Assembly: GCF_000473165.1 (NCBI RefSeq)
Contig: NZ_AXBE01000012.1
Coordinates: 107,644 to 171,643, forward strand
Length of the DNA stretch: 64,000 nucleotides
Source of the DNA: Leisingera aquimarina DSM 24565
GTDB taxonomy: Bacteria > Pseudomonadota > Alphaproteobacteria > Rhodobacterales > Rhodobacteraceae
Direction: 5' to 3'
The position numbers were made by a program, and so were the translations under genes. The notes beneath the pieces are model-generated. The model did not search any database. It was not told where the DNA came from and saw only the letters and a program-made list of their open reading frames with translations. Shown piece by piece: positions 34,423 through 43,823 of the stretch (the stretch's first letter is position 1; each line of letters opens with the position of its first letter).

Positions 34423-35925
34423 ATGCGCCGCGCGAGAAGCCGCAGAAGACCCGCCGCCTCCGTTGCAGCACCTGTCAGCAAGGGCCCGCACTCGCTGGCC
34501 ACGCCTGCCTACGCGCCGCTTACGCAGGCGCAGGTGGACCGGGTCGTGGACACGGCGATTGAGTTGCTGGCTACCTCCGGCGTGGTATTCGAACCTGGCG
34601 GCGAAGCGGACACCCTGCTGCGCGGTGCCGGCTGCACGCTGTCGGATGAGGGCATCGTAACGATCCCGGAAACCGTCACCCGCAGGGCGCTGGAAACCGC
34701 CGCCCGCTCCGCCACGCTATGGGACCGCAACGGCGAAAACCCCATTTCAATTGACTGCGATCACACCTGGTTCATGCCCGGCATGACCTGCATCGCGGTC
34801 TATGACGAGGAAACCGGCGAGCCGCGCCCCTCGACCCGCGAGGACCTGGCCCTGATCACCCGGGTTGCCGACAAGCTGCCGCATGTCGACGGCGTTTGCA
34901 TTGCAGTGAAGAACGTCGAAGAGTCGAACCAGTTCGGCGAGATCGACGAATTCGCCTGCCTTATGGAAAACACCACCAAGCCGCTGGAATACCTTTGCGA
35001 ACACCCTTCCTCGCTGGATGCGGTGATCGAGATGGCGGCCGCGCTGCGCGGAACGCACCAGGCGCTCCGGCAGAAGCCTTATTTCCTGCATCTGATCACA
35101 CCGCTGCCGGTAAACCTTGCGCGGATCCATTCGGACCAGATCATTACCGCCGCCAGGGTGGGCATCCCTGTGAGTGTCGGCACCCTGCCGATTGGCGGTG
35201 CGTCGTCGCCCATCACCCTGGCCGGCTGCATCACCCACGCGCTGATGACGGACTTTGCTGCAGTCGTCCTTGGACAGCTGGCTGCCGAGGGCAGTTTCTG
35301 CGTGGGCAGCTCTGACGTGAATTTCATGGAGCCGGTCACCGGCGCCATCGGCAGTTTCTCCCAGACATCAGTCGGCGACATGGCGATGTGCCAGGCGCGC
35401 CGCTCGCTGGGGTTTCCGTCGCTGACAGGGATCGGCGGCTGTTCCGTTGCCCGCCGTTTCAACCAGGATGCAGTCTGGGAAATCTCATCGAACATGACCC
35501 AGATGTTCTACAACCGCCCGGCCACGATCGATTACATGGGTTCGCTCGATCAGGGGCTCACTTATTCGCTGCACGCCCTGCTGTTGTGCAACGACCTTGC
35601 GGGGTTGCTGCGCAAGATGTGGCAGGGCCTGGAAATCTCGGCCGATCAGATGGCCATCGACCTGATCCGCGAGGTTGGCCCCAACGGTAATTTCCTCGCC
35701 CATCAGCACACGGTCGACAACTGCCGGACCCAGGTCTGGAATTCCCGCTACTTCGGCCCGAACATCCCGCTGAGCAACGCCGGGCTTGCGGATCAGGACC
35801 TGCTGAAGCGCATTGACAATGACCTCAAGGAGATGCTGGCAGTGCTGGAGCAGCCGGAACTGCCGCCGGAAACCAAGGCAGCTGTTTCCGCGATTTTAAA
35901 CAAGTACAGTGATCACGCGGTCTAA
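34423..35925 (+). CDS. MttB-family (trimethylamine methyltransferase-like) protein, non-pyrrolysine (second copy)
   Basis: 500 residues across the MttB superfamily (VDTAIELLATSGVVFEPGG, DHTWFMPGMTCIAVYDEETG, HLITPLPVNLARIHSDQI, SSPITLAGCITHALMTDFAA). No in-frame UAG is present, so it is pyrrolysine-free. The N-terminus is rich in arginine (MRRARSRRRPAASVA). GAGGGGAGAAGC lies directly before the ATG. It is only distantly similar to the copy at 7069. It stands alone on the plus strand, divergent from the Rieske gene across palindrome sites. As with the first copy, no corrinoid partner or reactivator gene is seen. Confidence 0.83.
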   Translation: MRRARSRRRPAASVAAPVSKGPHSLATPAYAPLTQAQVDRVVDTAIELLATSGVVFEPGGEADTLLRGAGCTLSDEGIVTIPETVTRRALETAARSATLWDRNGENPISIDCDHTWFMPGMTCIAVYDEETGEPRPSTREDLALITRVADKLPHVDGVCIAVKNVEESNQFGEIDEFACLMENTTKPLEYLCEHPSSLDAVIEMAAALRGTHQALRQKPYFLHLITPLPVNLARIHSDQIITAARVGIPVSVGTLPIGGASSPITLAGCITHALMTDFAAVVLGQLAAEGSFCVGSSDVNFMEPVTGAIGSFSQTSVGDMAMCQARRSLGFPSLTGIGGCSVARRFNQDAVWEISSNMTQMFYNRPATIDYMGSLDQGLTYSLHALLLCNDLAGLLRKMWQGLEISADQMAIDLIREVGPNGNFLAHQHTVDNCRTQVWNSRYFGPNIPLSNAGLADQDLLKRIDNDLKEMLAVLEQPELPPETKAAVSAILNKYSDHAV

Positions 35926-36310
35926 TCCGGGACGCAGCTTTGATTTTTTCCCGGGCACGTCATAAAAGCTGGCTTCCTGCCCTTTGAGTCTAAGCCGACC
36001 GCTTCCGCGGAGAGGTTTTGGCTTGCAGCGACAGTTCGGCTGGATCAGCACCGCGGTCAGCTAGCACTGGCAAATGCCGCCGGGCGCACAAACGGCAGGA
36101 ATGCTAAGCCTGCGCTGCGACGTCAGCCGGCCTGGCGAATGTCTTTTGGGGCCAACCCTACCGTGGTCGACGTCAATATCGCGAGCTTGGCGCTAGTTCA
36201 TGCAAGACGCAGAAATCGGTAATAATGGGCTCGTTCGTTGAATCCGCCGCGCTAAGGACGAACGTCGGCTTAGCCGAAAATCCTTAGACCCCATGATCGG
36301 TTTCTGAACA
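35926..36310. other. Intergenic region without recognised genes (about 385 bp)
   Basis: No supported ORF or RNA. Just after the MttB-like stop, CCGGGA ... TCCCGG with a long loop is a weak hairpin that may act as a terminator. The right edge merges into the conserved leader of the first IS110-type element at about 36311. Confidence 0.4.
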
Positions 36311-37550
36311 GACTGGGTTAGCGGCCTCTCCCGCGGCATTCTCCGTTCGAGGGTTGCGCCCGGTTGGCGGGTGCCGTGCCTCAAGAATGGGGGAGAGACC
36401 ACATGCAGGATAGCACGTTCATCGGTCTGGATGTCCACAAGGCGACAATCTCGGTTGCAATTGCAGAGGGCGTACGGGGCGGAGAAGTCCGCCACCTGGG
36501 GAAGGTGCCGCACCGCCCTGATCAGGTCCGCAAACTGGTCGTAAAGCTGACGGCCAAGGGGGCACGGCTGCATTTCTGCTATGAAGCAGGCCCCTGCGGC
36601 TATGGCCTCTATCGCCAGCTTGTCGAGATGGGGCATGACTGCATCGTGGTGGCGCCATCGCTGATCCCGGTGAAAGAGGGCGACCGGGTGAAGACCGACC
36701 GTCGCGATGCAGTGATGTTGGCGAAGCTGCATCGAGCTGGAGAGCTTACGGCGGTCTGGGTGCCGGATGCGGCGCACGAGGCGATGCGCGATCTGGTGCG
36801 TGCCCGCGCGACCGCGATGCGGGTGGCAGGCAAGGCGCGTCAGCACCTTCAGGGCTTTCTGTTGCGCCACAGCCGGAATCTATCCCGGCAAGAAGGGCTG
36901 GACGGGGGCATACCGGCGCTGGCTTGCGACAGTGGGCTTCACACATCCAGCGCAACAGATCGTCCTTCAGGATTACATCGATGCCGTCGCGGATGCCGAA
37001 GCGCGGGTCGAGCGCCTGACGCGGCAAATCGCAGACCTTTTGCCAACCTGGAGCCTCGCGCCGGTCGTTGATGCGATTCAGGCGATGCGTGGTGTCGTCT
37101 TCATCGTTGCAGTGACGGTGGTGGCCGAGATCGGAGACTTCCAACGTTTCGATAATCCGCGGCAACTGATGGCTTATCTGGGGCTGAAGCCATCGGAGCA
37201 TTCCAGCGGGGGCAGCGTGCGGCGAGGCGGGATCACGAAAGCAGGCAGCGGACTTGCCCGGCGCGCGCTGATCGAGGGCGCCTGGAGTTACCGGATGCAG
37301 GCGCGCGTCAGCCCGAAGCTCCTTGCCCGGCTGGAGACGCTGCCGCAAGCTGTCCGCGACATCGCCTGGAAAGGACAGCTCAGGATGTGCCAGCGCTATC
37401 GGCATCTGATTGCGGCCGGAAAAGCCAAAGTGGTGGTCATCACGGCGATCGCGCGCGAGATGGTTGGGTTCATTTGGGCGATCGCCCGCACCGTCTCACC
37501 CGCCAAAGCCTGAGGAGACCACGAGCAACAACGCCTCGACCCTTTCCGGT
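36311..37550 (+). mobile_element. IS110-family element A (frameshifted)
   Basis: The leader GACTGGG...GCGGCCTCTCCCGCGGCATT (from 36311) is shared with element B in inverted orientation, marking the 5' edge. The 3' edge is not defined by repeats, as expected for IS110, and is placed roughly where it meets element B. Confidence 0.6.
36403..37513 (+). pseudogene. IS110-family transposase A, one frameshift
   Basis: The first frame gives MQDSTFIGLDVHKATISVAI through RVKTDRRDAVMLAKLHRAG with the DEDD-type N-terminal domain. It then breaks near 36877. The second frame continues IYPGKKGWTGAYRRWL and the C-terminal transposase_20 part (AMRGVVFIVAVTVVAEIGDF, LMAYLGLKPSEHSSGGSVRR). Compared with element B there is one extra base in the CGGAATCTATCC stretch. 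A single +1 shift therefore kills the protein, unless it is programmed. Confidence 0.8.
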
Positions 37551-38699
37551 GCGCAGGGTTGGGGACGGAACGCGGTGGGGAACCCTTGTGCCCTGTTATG
37601 GGCCGACACTGGAGCAACCTCGCGGGCAATGGCCCAAATGAACCCAACCATCTCCCGCGCGACCGCGGTTGTGGCAACGACCTTCGGTTTGCCCGCTGCC
37701 ATCAGATGGCGATAGCGCCGGCACATCCGCAGCTGCCCGTTCCACGCAATATCGCGCACCGGCTTGGGTAGCGCTTCGAGCCGGTCGTAGAGCTTCCGGC
37801 TCACGCGCGGCTGCATCCGGTAGCTCCAAGCGCCTTCAATCAGCACCCGGCGTACCAGCCCGCTGCCCGCCTTGGTGATCCCGCCGCGGCGGACCTTCTC
37901 TCCGCTTGACGCTTTTGAAGGCGTCAAACCTAAATACGCCATCAGCTGGCGCGGATTGCCGAAGCGGCTGAAGTCGCCCACCTCGGCCACGACCGTCACC
38001 GCCACGATGAAGGCCACGCCTCTCATTGCCTGCACGGCCTCGACCACCGGTGCCAGGCTCCACTCCGGCAGCTGTGCCGTGATCTGGTCCTTCAGGCGTC
38101 GGACGCGGGCCTCTGCATCGGTTACGGCATCGACATAGTCCTGGAATACGATCTGCTGCGCCGGGTGCTCGAACCTGACAGTGGTCAGCCAGCGCCGGTA
38201 GGCCTTGGTCCATCCCTTCTTCCCAGGATACACCCGGCCATGCCGCACCAGGAAACCCTGAAGATGCTGCCGCGACTTGCCCAACAGCTTCATTGCCGCG
38301 GCACGTGCCCGGACCAGGTCCCGCATCGCTTCATGCGCCGCATCCGGCACCCAGACCGCGGTCAGTTCTCCGGCACGGTGCAGCCTGGCCAGCATCACGA
38401 CGGTCTGTCTTCACCCGGTCTCCAGCCTTCATTGACACCAGAGATGGCGCAACCACGTCACAGGCATGGCCGAGTCCGGTGATCTGCCGGTGCAGACCAT
38501 ATCCGCACGGGCCGGCTTCATAGCAGAAATGCAGCTGCCGGGCTCTTCTACTGATCCTCTCGACGAGCTTGCTGATATGATCGGGCCGGTTGGGAATGTT
38601 GCCCCAGGCGCGGACTTCGCCGCCGCGTTCTTCGCTCGCAACCGCAACCGAAACCGTGGCTTTGTGGACGTCCAGGCCTATGAATATGATATCCTGCAT
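37496..38699 (-). pseudogene. IS110-family transposase B, 8-nt deletion frameshift
   Basis: On the minus strand from ATG 38699: MQDIIFIGLDVHKATVSVAV to KTDRRDA, then the frame breaks near 38395 and resumes as MLARLHRAGELTAVWVPDAA through MVGFIWAIAREVA. Where element A reads GATGCGGTGATGCTGGC, this copy reads GATGCTGGC, an 8-base loss between two GATG repeats. The last 40 or so residues of the open frame run into the end of element A and are not native. A and B differ throughout, so they are distinct IS110 types. Confidence 0.8.
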
Positions 38700-38791
38700 T
38701 TGGTCTCTCCCCCATTCTTGAGGCACTACGCCAGCCAATCTGGCGCAACCCTCGAACGGAGAATGCCGCGGGAGAGGCCACCGGCCCAGTC
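37551..38791 (-). mobile_element. IS110-family element B (inverted relative to A)
   Basis: The 5' edge is at the GACTGGGCC leader (complement, 38783-38791), homologous to the leader of element A. The 3' ends of A and B meet tail-to-tail near 37550, so 36311-38791 is a large imperfect inverted arrangement. Confidence 0.55.
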
Positions 38792-38818
38792 AACTTGTGA
38801 CCCCGATCATCCGGTCTA

Positions 38819-38962
38819 ATGGGCAACCACCAGGTCCGTCGGCTGCCGGTGCTGGATGAGGAGGGGCGGCTGGCGGGGCTGTTGCCGGTTACGGACATTG
38901 CCGTGCATGCCTCGGAGCAGCAGGCCGGGGAGGCGCTGGGTGGAATTGCCGAGTACCGTTAG
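38819..38962 (+). pseudogene. CBS-domain protein, C-terminal stump
   Basis: The 47-residue frame reads MGNHQVRRLPVLDEEGRLAG, then LLPVTDIAVHASEQ, the typical end of a CBS domain (VRRLPVLD...G.L.G.....DIA). The N-terminal part of the gene was removed at the IS110 element B edge, about 28 bp upstream. Too short to be functional. Confidence 0.65.
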
Positions 38963-38971
38963 CGGCGGGGC

Positions 38972-40008
38972 CTAGGGTCAGGATTCATAACCAGTAAATG
39001 ACTAACGCCGCGCGGGCGATTGCTGACAGGAATACCTCGGGGCACCTGTCGCAGCGTGTTGCGGCGCGCCTGCAGTCCTTGAGCCTGCCGGACATGATCT
39101 CGATACGGTTGCGCCGTTTGTAGCGGCGTTTGCCGTATTTCACAGGCTTCTTGCGCTGCTTTCGACCGGGGATACAGCCGCGCCCCCTTTGTCTTTTAAC
39201 GCTTCCCTGAACCCGCCGGCGTCATAGCCGCGGTCCCCAAGCAGCCAACCGGCTTTTGGCAAGCTGCTTAGCTGCGCCCGCGCGCCGATGTCGTCGCTGA
39301 CCCGCCGCCTGACAGGCGATGTTTGCATCGCCGAGAAGGGGCCCGGCGGTGATAAACAGGCTGAGCGGCCGGCCCTGGCGGTCGCAGATGGCATGCAGCT
39401 TCGTGTTCATGCCGCCTTTGGTCCGGCCCCTCTCGGGACATTGCTGCGCAATGCCCTGCCGGGCAAGGGATCAGGCGTCCACGCCCCCCTTTTTCACGCC
39501 CGTACCGGTCGCTGTCCGATGGGCTTTCAGATAAGTTGCGTCCACTGCCCGGCAGTCGAAACGCAGTTTCGATGAGAGGGGGTCATCACAGTCTTCTCTT
39601 CCCTGTGACCGGAGACCGGCCCGGCCATCATTCGAGCGAAGATGCCATTCTCGCTCCAGCGCTTCCACCGGCTGTAAAGCGTTCACCGGGCTGACGCCGC
39701 CCCGCTGGGGCGACGGTCCCGCCTCACTGCGCGGACAGTATTCAGCAGGAGCGTCCCGCCAGCGCAATCCATTGCGGTTGATGAAGGTTCGTCGGGAAAA
39801 CGATTCACTGGATCGTTTTCTGATCCTCCTCACTCCCGCTCAAAACGCGCCGGTCATCGACGCGAGGCTTGCCGGGGGACCTGGGAAAGAAGGGTTCAAG
39901 ACGCGCCATCTGCGCGTCGCCCAGCCGGAAAAGATCAGACATGTACACCGCTCGTTTTCGAGCTCTGAATCACACGGCAAATCGGAAATCAATGCATCCT
40001 GACCCTAG
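38972..40008 (-). mobile_element. IS5-like (IS427-type) element, decayed, 1037 bp
   Basis: CTAGGGTCAGGATTCAT (38972-38988) and the complement of 39992-40008, CTAGGGTCAGGATGCAT, form 17-bp ends with one mismatch. CTAG at both outer edges may include the target duplication. The transposase inside has several frameshifts. Confidence 0.7.
38985..39833 (-). pseudogene. IS5-family transposase, multiple frameshifts
   Basis: On the minus strand, three frames carry consecutive pieces. Near 39780-39800 is FINRNGLRWRDAPAEY. Near 39490-39560 is LRFDCRAVDATYLKAHRTA (first Asp). Near 39220-39410 are MNTKLHAICDRQGRPLSLF and WLLGDRGYDAGGFREALKD (second Asp). Near 38985-39160 is VKYGKRRYKRRNRIEIM (Glu region), ending ALVIYWL. 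At least two shifts separate them. Recognisable but dead. Confidence 0.75.
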
Positions 40009-40474
40009 TCCGGAGGGCATTCCCCGCAATAGTCACGTTTCAGGTGAAAGCTTTGGGCAGGCAAAATGTACACCCGAAACTTTGTTACTGTAGAGTATGT
40101 TTTCTCCTCAATGAGGAGACATTTGGGCAGAAAGCAAATCCGTCCATGGGTATTCCCCTCAGTGATTTTGGGCAGGATAAGATCCAACAGTTCCTTGGTC
40201 GGGTTCCAATACCGGTTTGCACCAGGATGGTCTGCGCCGATTGGCGGATCTTCTGCATCCCTGCCTTGGACGGGGTCCTGCAACGCCCACCGAAGAGGCA
40301 TGCACCGAAAGCTTGGGAAGGCGTTGGCTGGGTGCGGGGCGGCAGCGCGAGCCTCGCGACCACCGCTACGGCCCTGGGTTTGGATTTTGGTGACGCCAAC
40401 CATATAGAGGTTTCCGGAAATGTACCAGCAGGCCGTTTCATGCCGCCTGGAGTCGCTTTGAGAGCTCAGGCTGA
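40009..40474. other. Intergenic region without recognised genes (about 465 bp)
   Basis: Long overlapping frames exist on both strands (40044-40493 plus, 40005-40520 minus), but none has family features and both run into the Rieske gene's 3' end. No hairpin terminator is obvious. Confidence 0.35.
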
Positions 40475-41674
40475 TCAGATCATGTTGAAGTAGCTGCGGT
40501 AAAAGCCGGGCAGGCTCCATTCCATCTCGGACAGCGGGCCGGGCGCAAAGCGGTGCGAGTTCACTCCCTCCTGATTGTGGCGGATGATCCGTTCGTCATC
40601 AAGCGAGGTGACATGCCAGAGCCAGGTCAGGGCGCTGGTGTCATAATCGACGCCGGGTTCGGCATCGCCGCGCACATACCACGCGATCTGGATGTCCGTT
40701 TCCTGCAGGGATCTGGGCACAAACCGGTAGCCCACCAGGTGGTCGGCATAGATCAGAAAATAGTTCAGCGTACCGACAGCCAGGTCGGTTGCTCCGCCAT
40801 CGTGGCCGGTCAGGCGGCCCAAGGGCGGGGCCAGCGGCCCGCCCTCCTGGCTGCCGGTCTGGTAGCCGGGGAACAGCGGGTAGCGGCGCCAATAGACATC
40901 GGACCCCGGCGCCAGCGCGTTGGGACCGGTCAGGTCCAGTTCCTGCACCGGCAGGCCAATGGCTGCGGAGCGTTCGCGCAGGGCTTCGCCATATTTTTCC
41001 ACATCCGCAGGATCCTTCAGCGAGTGGCTGCGGGAATATTCCTGGTGCGACGGGGCGCAATGGTAGCACTCAAGATAATTTTCAAGCGCCAGTTTCCAGT
41101 TGGCGGGAACCGGATAGGAAGCCTCATGCGCGAGTTTCAGATTCTCCAGCTGCATCGGTGCAGACAGCGGCGCCAGCAGGTTCAGGCTTTCCTCAAGCGG
41201 CGGCGGATTGTCATCGGCACAGACGAATATCAGCCCCTGGAAGATCTGCACCTGCACCGGGAACAGGCCATAGTCGGCAGGATCAAAATCCGGCCCCATC
41301 GCGCGGCCGCCGCGCAGGCGCCCGTCCAGGCCGAATGTCCAGGCATGGTAGGGGCAGGAGAACACCCGCGCAGTGCCCTGCTTTTCCAGGCAGACACGGG
41401 AGCCGCGGTGGCGGCAGACGTTCAGATGCGCGCGCACTTCATTCTCGCGGTCACGCACCACGATCACCGATTCCGGGCCGTAGTCGAACAGGAAATAGTC
41501 GCCCGGCTCTGCAATCTGGCTGACATGGCCGACCCAGATCCAGTTGCGGTTCCAGAACATCTTGATGTCGTGGTCATAGACCGCTTCCGAGGTATAGAAA
41601 TGGCGGTCCAGCGCAAAGCCCTCCTGATGGCTGTCCATCAGTGCGTGCATCACTTGCAAATCATCGTTGGGCAT
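40475..41674 (-). CDS. Rieske-type oxygenase alpha subunit, GbcA-like (second copy)
   Basis: 399 residues. The Rieske ligands are C87-x-H89 and C107-x2-H110 (CRHRG ... CPYHAW). The non-haem iron region is ALENYLECYHCAPSHQEYSR. This layout matches GbcA-like betaine demethylases and differs clearly from the copy at 33066. ATG 41674 shares its first base with the last base of the upstream TMADH-like stop, so the two are translationally coupled. That pairing is known from glycine betaine and stachydrine pathways: the Rieske enzyme removes the first N-methyl and the flavoprotein the next. No reductase partner is adjacent. Confidence 0.88.
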   Translation of the reverse strand: MPNDDLQVMHALMDSHQEGFALDRHFYTSEAVYDHDIKMFWNRNWIWVGHVSQIAEPGDYFLFDYGPESVIVVRDRENEVRAHLNVCRHRGSRVCLEKQGTARVFSCPYHAWTFGLDGRLRGGRAMGPDFDPADYGLFPVQVQIFQGLIFVCADDNPPPLEESLNLLAPLSAPMQLENLKLAHEASYPVPANWKLALENYLECYHCAPSHQEYSRSHSLKDPADVEKYGEALRERSAAIGLPVQELDLTGPNALAPGSDVYWRRYPLFPGYQTGSQEGGPLAPPLGRLTGHDGGATDLAVGTLNYFLIYADHLVGYRFVPRSLQETDIQIAWYVRGDAEPGVDYDTSALTWLWHVTSLDDERIIRHNQEGVNSHRFAPGPLSEMEWSLPGFYRSYFNMI

Positions 41675-43749
41675 CAGGTGCCTCCCATATCGTTCAGAGA
41701 GATCAGTTCACGGCGGAACCATTCGGCGTCAGCCGCCGCCGGATCGCGTTCGAAATTGCGTGCGGCCAGATGGCCGGCAAAGACCGCATCGGCAATCAGG
41801 CCCGGAGCAGCAGCGTCGCCGATCAGCTCCAGCGTGGTGAAGCGGTGGGCGTGGTTTGCCTTCAGGTCGTCGCAAAGCGCGGTGTCCCGCTGGCGGGAGG
41901 TCACCATCAGCAGGCTGGCGCAATTCACGCGGCGGGTGAGGCTGGTGTAGATGCAGGCCAGCTCCGCGCCGGTGGCATCCGCTGATTGCAGGGCATGCAG
42001 CGGAGCGATCTCCACACCCGCTTCCAGCAGCTCGGCTTGCACCCGGTGCTGTTCCAGCGTGAGTTCGGTGAACGCTGAGGCGATCGAGCCCGGCGTCACC
42101 AGCACAACCTTGCGGCCTGCGGCAGCCAGATGGCTGGCCAGCACCCCGCCGATGTAGCCCTGATCGTCATCGTAAAGCAGCACCGGGCCATTGTCCGGCG
42201 GCAGGGTGCCCGCCATCACATCGTCGGGCGTAAACACGGGTATGCCCTTGATATCCAAGGGCAGCGGCGACGTCCGCCCGCGCCCGTCGCGGTGCCAGGT
42301 GCTGCCGGTGGCAAGGAACACATTGGGGATGCCCAGATCTGCGACCTCCGCTGCGGTGACCGGGCTGCTGGTGAACATCTGCACATTGCCGCGCTGCTGC
42401 AGGTCCCACAGGCGGTTGTCGGCAACCCGTTTCCAGGCGGACAGGCCCTTCAGCCGGCTTTCCTTCAGTACCCTGCCGCCGAAGTCCTCTGCGGCTTCGG
42501 TCAGCGTCACCTGATAGCCGCGCTTGGCCAGCTGCATCGCGCATTCCAGCCCGGCAGGGCCGGAGCCGACCACCAGTGCCGCTTCCTCATTCTGTTTCGG
42601 GGCGATCACTTCGGGGTGCCACTTGCGCCGCCATTCCTCTCCCATGGTGGGGTTCTGGGTGCAGCGGATGGAAACACCCAGATTGTCAGCTGACACACAG
42701 ATATTGCAGCCGATGCATTCGCGGATCTCCTCGATCCGGCCTTCCTCGATCTTTTTCGGCAGGAAGGGGTCGGCAATCGACGGACGTGCGGCACCGATGA
42801 GGTCCAGCACGCTCTTGGAGACCAACGAGGCCATAAGATCCGGCGAGGTGAACCGCCCGACGCCTACCACAGGCTTGTTCGTCACCTGCTTCACGAAATC
42901 GGTGTAAGGGATCTGATAGCCGTCCTCGGGCTGGAAGCGTGTCGTCATACTGTCGTTGCTCCAGTCGGCGACATTCACGTCCCAAAGGTCGGGCAGGTCC
43001 GCCAGCATCTCCACCACGGCGCGGCCTTCCTCGCCGGCCTGCATGCCATCAGCGCCCATCATCTGGTCAACAGCAAAGCGGAAGGCGACGGCGCAGTGGC
43101 CGTCCAGAACTTCGCGGGTGTCTTCCAGCAGTTCGCGGGTCAGGCGGACGCGGTTTTCCAGGCTGCCGCCGTATTCATCGCTGCGGCTGTTGTACTGAGG
43201 CAACAGGAAGTGGTGGGCCAGCGTCATCTGGTGGCCGGCGTAGACATAAACGATGTCGAACCCGGCTTCCTTAGCGCGCAGTGCCGCGTCGCGGTGCCAG
43301 CGGCGCAAGTCGCGGATGTCCTGCTTGTCCATGGCGCGGGCTTGCTTCGGATAGACCGCATCAATGGGGCGGTCGCTGACCCCCAGTGCCGGGGCGCGGG
43401 TCAGGTGGTTGGTGGCGTGATGGCCGTTATGGGCAAGCTGGATCGCCGCCAGCGATCCCTTGGCGTGAACCTGTTCCGTCATCAGCTGCAGTGCCGGGAT
43501 GTCATGTTTGTCCCACAGCCGGTGCTCTGCATAGGGGCCAAGATCGGAGGTCGGGTGGATCTCGGTCTCTTGCGTTGAAACCACGGACCAGCCGCCTTCG
43601 GCTTTCATTGCGCGCACGGCGGCTTCGGCCTGGGGCCGCACATGCCCCAGCCCGGTGCAATGCGGCACCTGGAAAAAGCGGTTGCGGGCGGTGACGGGGC
43701 CGATTTTCACCGGCTCGAACAGAATGGAATACCCATTTGCGCCTGGCAT
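41674..43749 (-). CDS. TMADH/DgcA-family flavin oxidoreductase with 4Fe-4S centre (second copy)
   Basis: 691 residues. An FMN barrel (SILFEPVKIGPVTARNRFFQ, DEYGGSLENRVRLTRELL) is followed by 4Fe-4S ligands C345, C348, C351 and C363 (CIGCNICVSADNLGVSIRC), then a C-terminal pyridine-nucleotide-type domain (ALVVGSGPAGLECAMQLAKR). Likely an N-methyl amine dehydrogenase. The start is ATG 43749 with AAGGATG upstream. It lies 74 bp after the binding-protein gene in the same minus-strand operon. It shares architecture with the 26848 copy but with many differences, so the substrate may differ. Confidence 0.87.
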   Translation of the reverse strand: MPGANGYSILFEPVKIGPVTARNRFFQVPHCTGLGHVRPQAEAAVRAMKAEGGWSVVSTQETEIHPTSDLGPYAEHRLWDKHDIPALQLMTEQVHAKGSLAAIQLAHNGHHATNHLTRAPALGVSDRPIDAVYPKQARAMDKQDIRDLRRWHRDAALRAKEAGFDIVYVYAGHQMTLAHHFLLPQYNSRSDEYGGSLENRVRLTRELLEDTREVLDGHCAVAFRFAVDQMMGADGMQAGEEGRAVVEMLADLPDLWDVNVADWSNDSMTTRFQPEDGYQIPYTDFVKQVTNKPVVGVGRFTSPDLMASLVSKSVLDLIGAARPSIADPFLPKKIEEGRIEEIRECIGCNICVSADNLGVSIRCTQNPTMGEEWRRKWHPEVIAPKQNEEAALVVGSGPAGLECAMQLAKRGYQVTLTEAAEDFGGRVLKESRLKGLSAWKRVADNRLWDLQQRGNVQMFTSSPVTAAEVADLGIPNVFLATGSTWHRDGRGRTSPLPLDIKGIPVFTPDDVMAGTLPPDNGPVLLYDDDQGYIGGVLASHLAAAGRKVVLVTPGSIASAFTELTLEQHRVQAELLEAGVEIAPLHALQSADATGAELACIYTSLTRRVNCASLLMVTSRQRDTALCDDLKANHAHRFTTLELIGDAAAPGLIADAVFAGHLAARNFERDPAAADAEWFRRELISLNDMGGT

Positions 43750-43823
43750 GCTGGCACATCCTTTGTGTCTTGATTGTTTGGTCTTGGCGGTGCGGCGGGT
43801 TTCAGTGCCCGCCGCCGGTTGGA

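Noticed and set aside
26848-35925. Assigning the regulon to glycine betaine or stachydrine degradation outright
   Set aside because: Rieske plus DgcA-like pairs fit both, but the additional PYROXD2 and MttB-like genes do not belong to either known pathway, and no reductase or DgcB partner is present.
36311-38791. A possible composite transposon between the two IS110 elements
   Set aside because: The elements touch each other, carry no cargo between them, and both transposases are frameshifted.
40044-40493. 149-aa plus-strand frame before the Rieske gene
   Set aside because: It runs into the Rieske 3' end and has no recognisable family.
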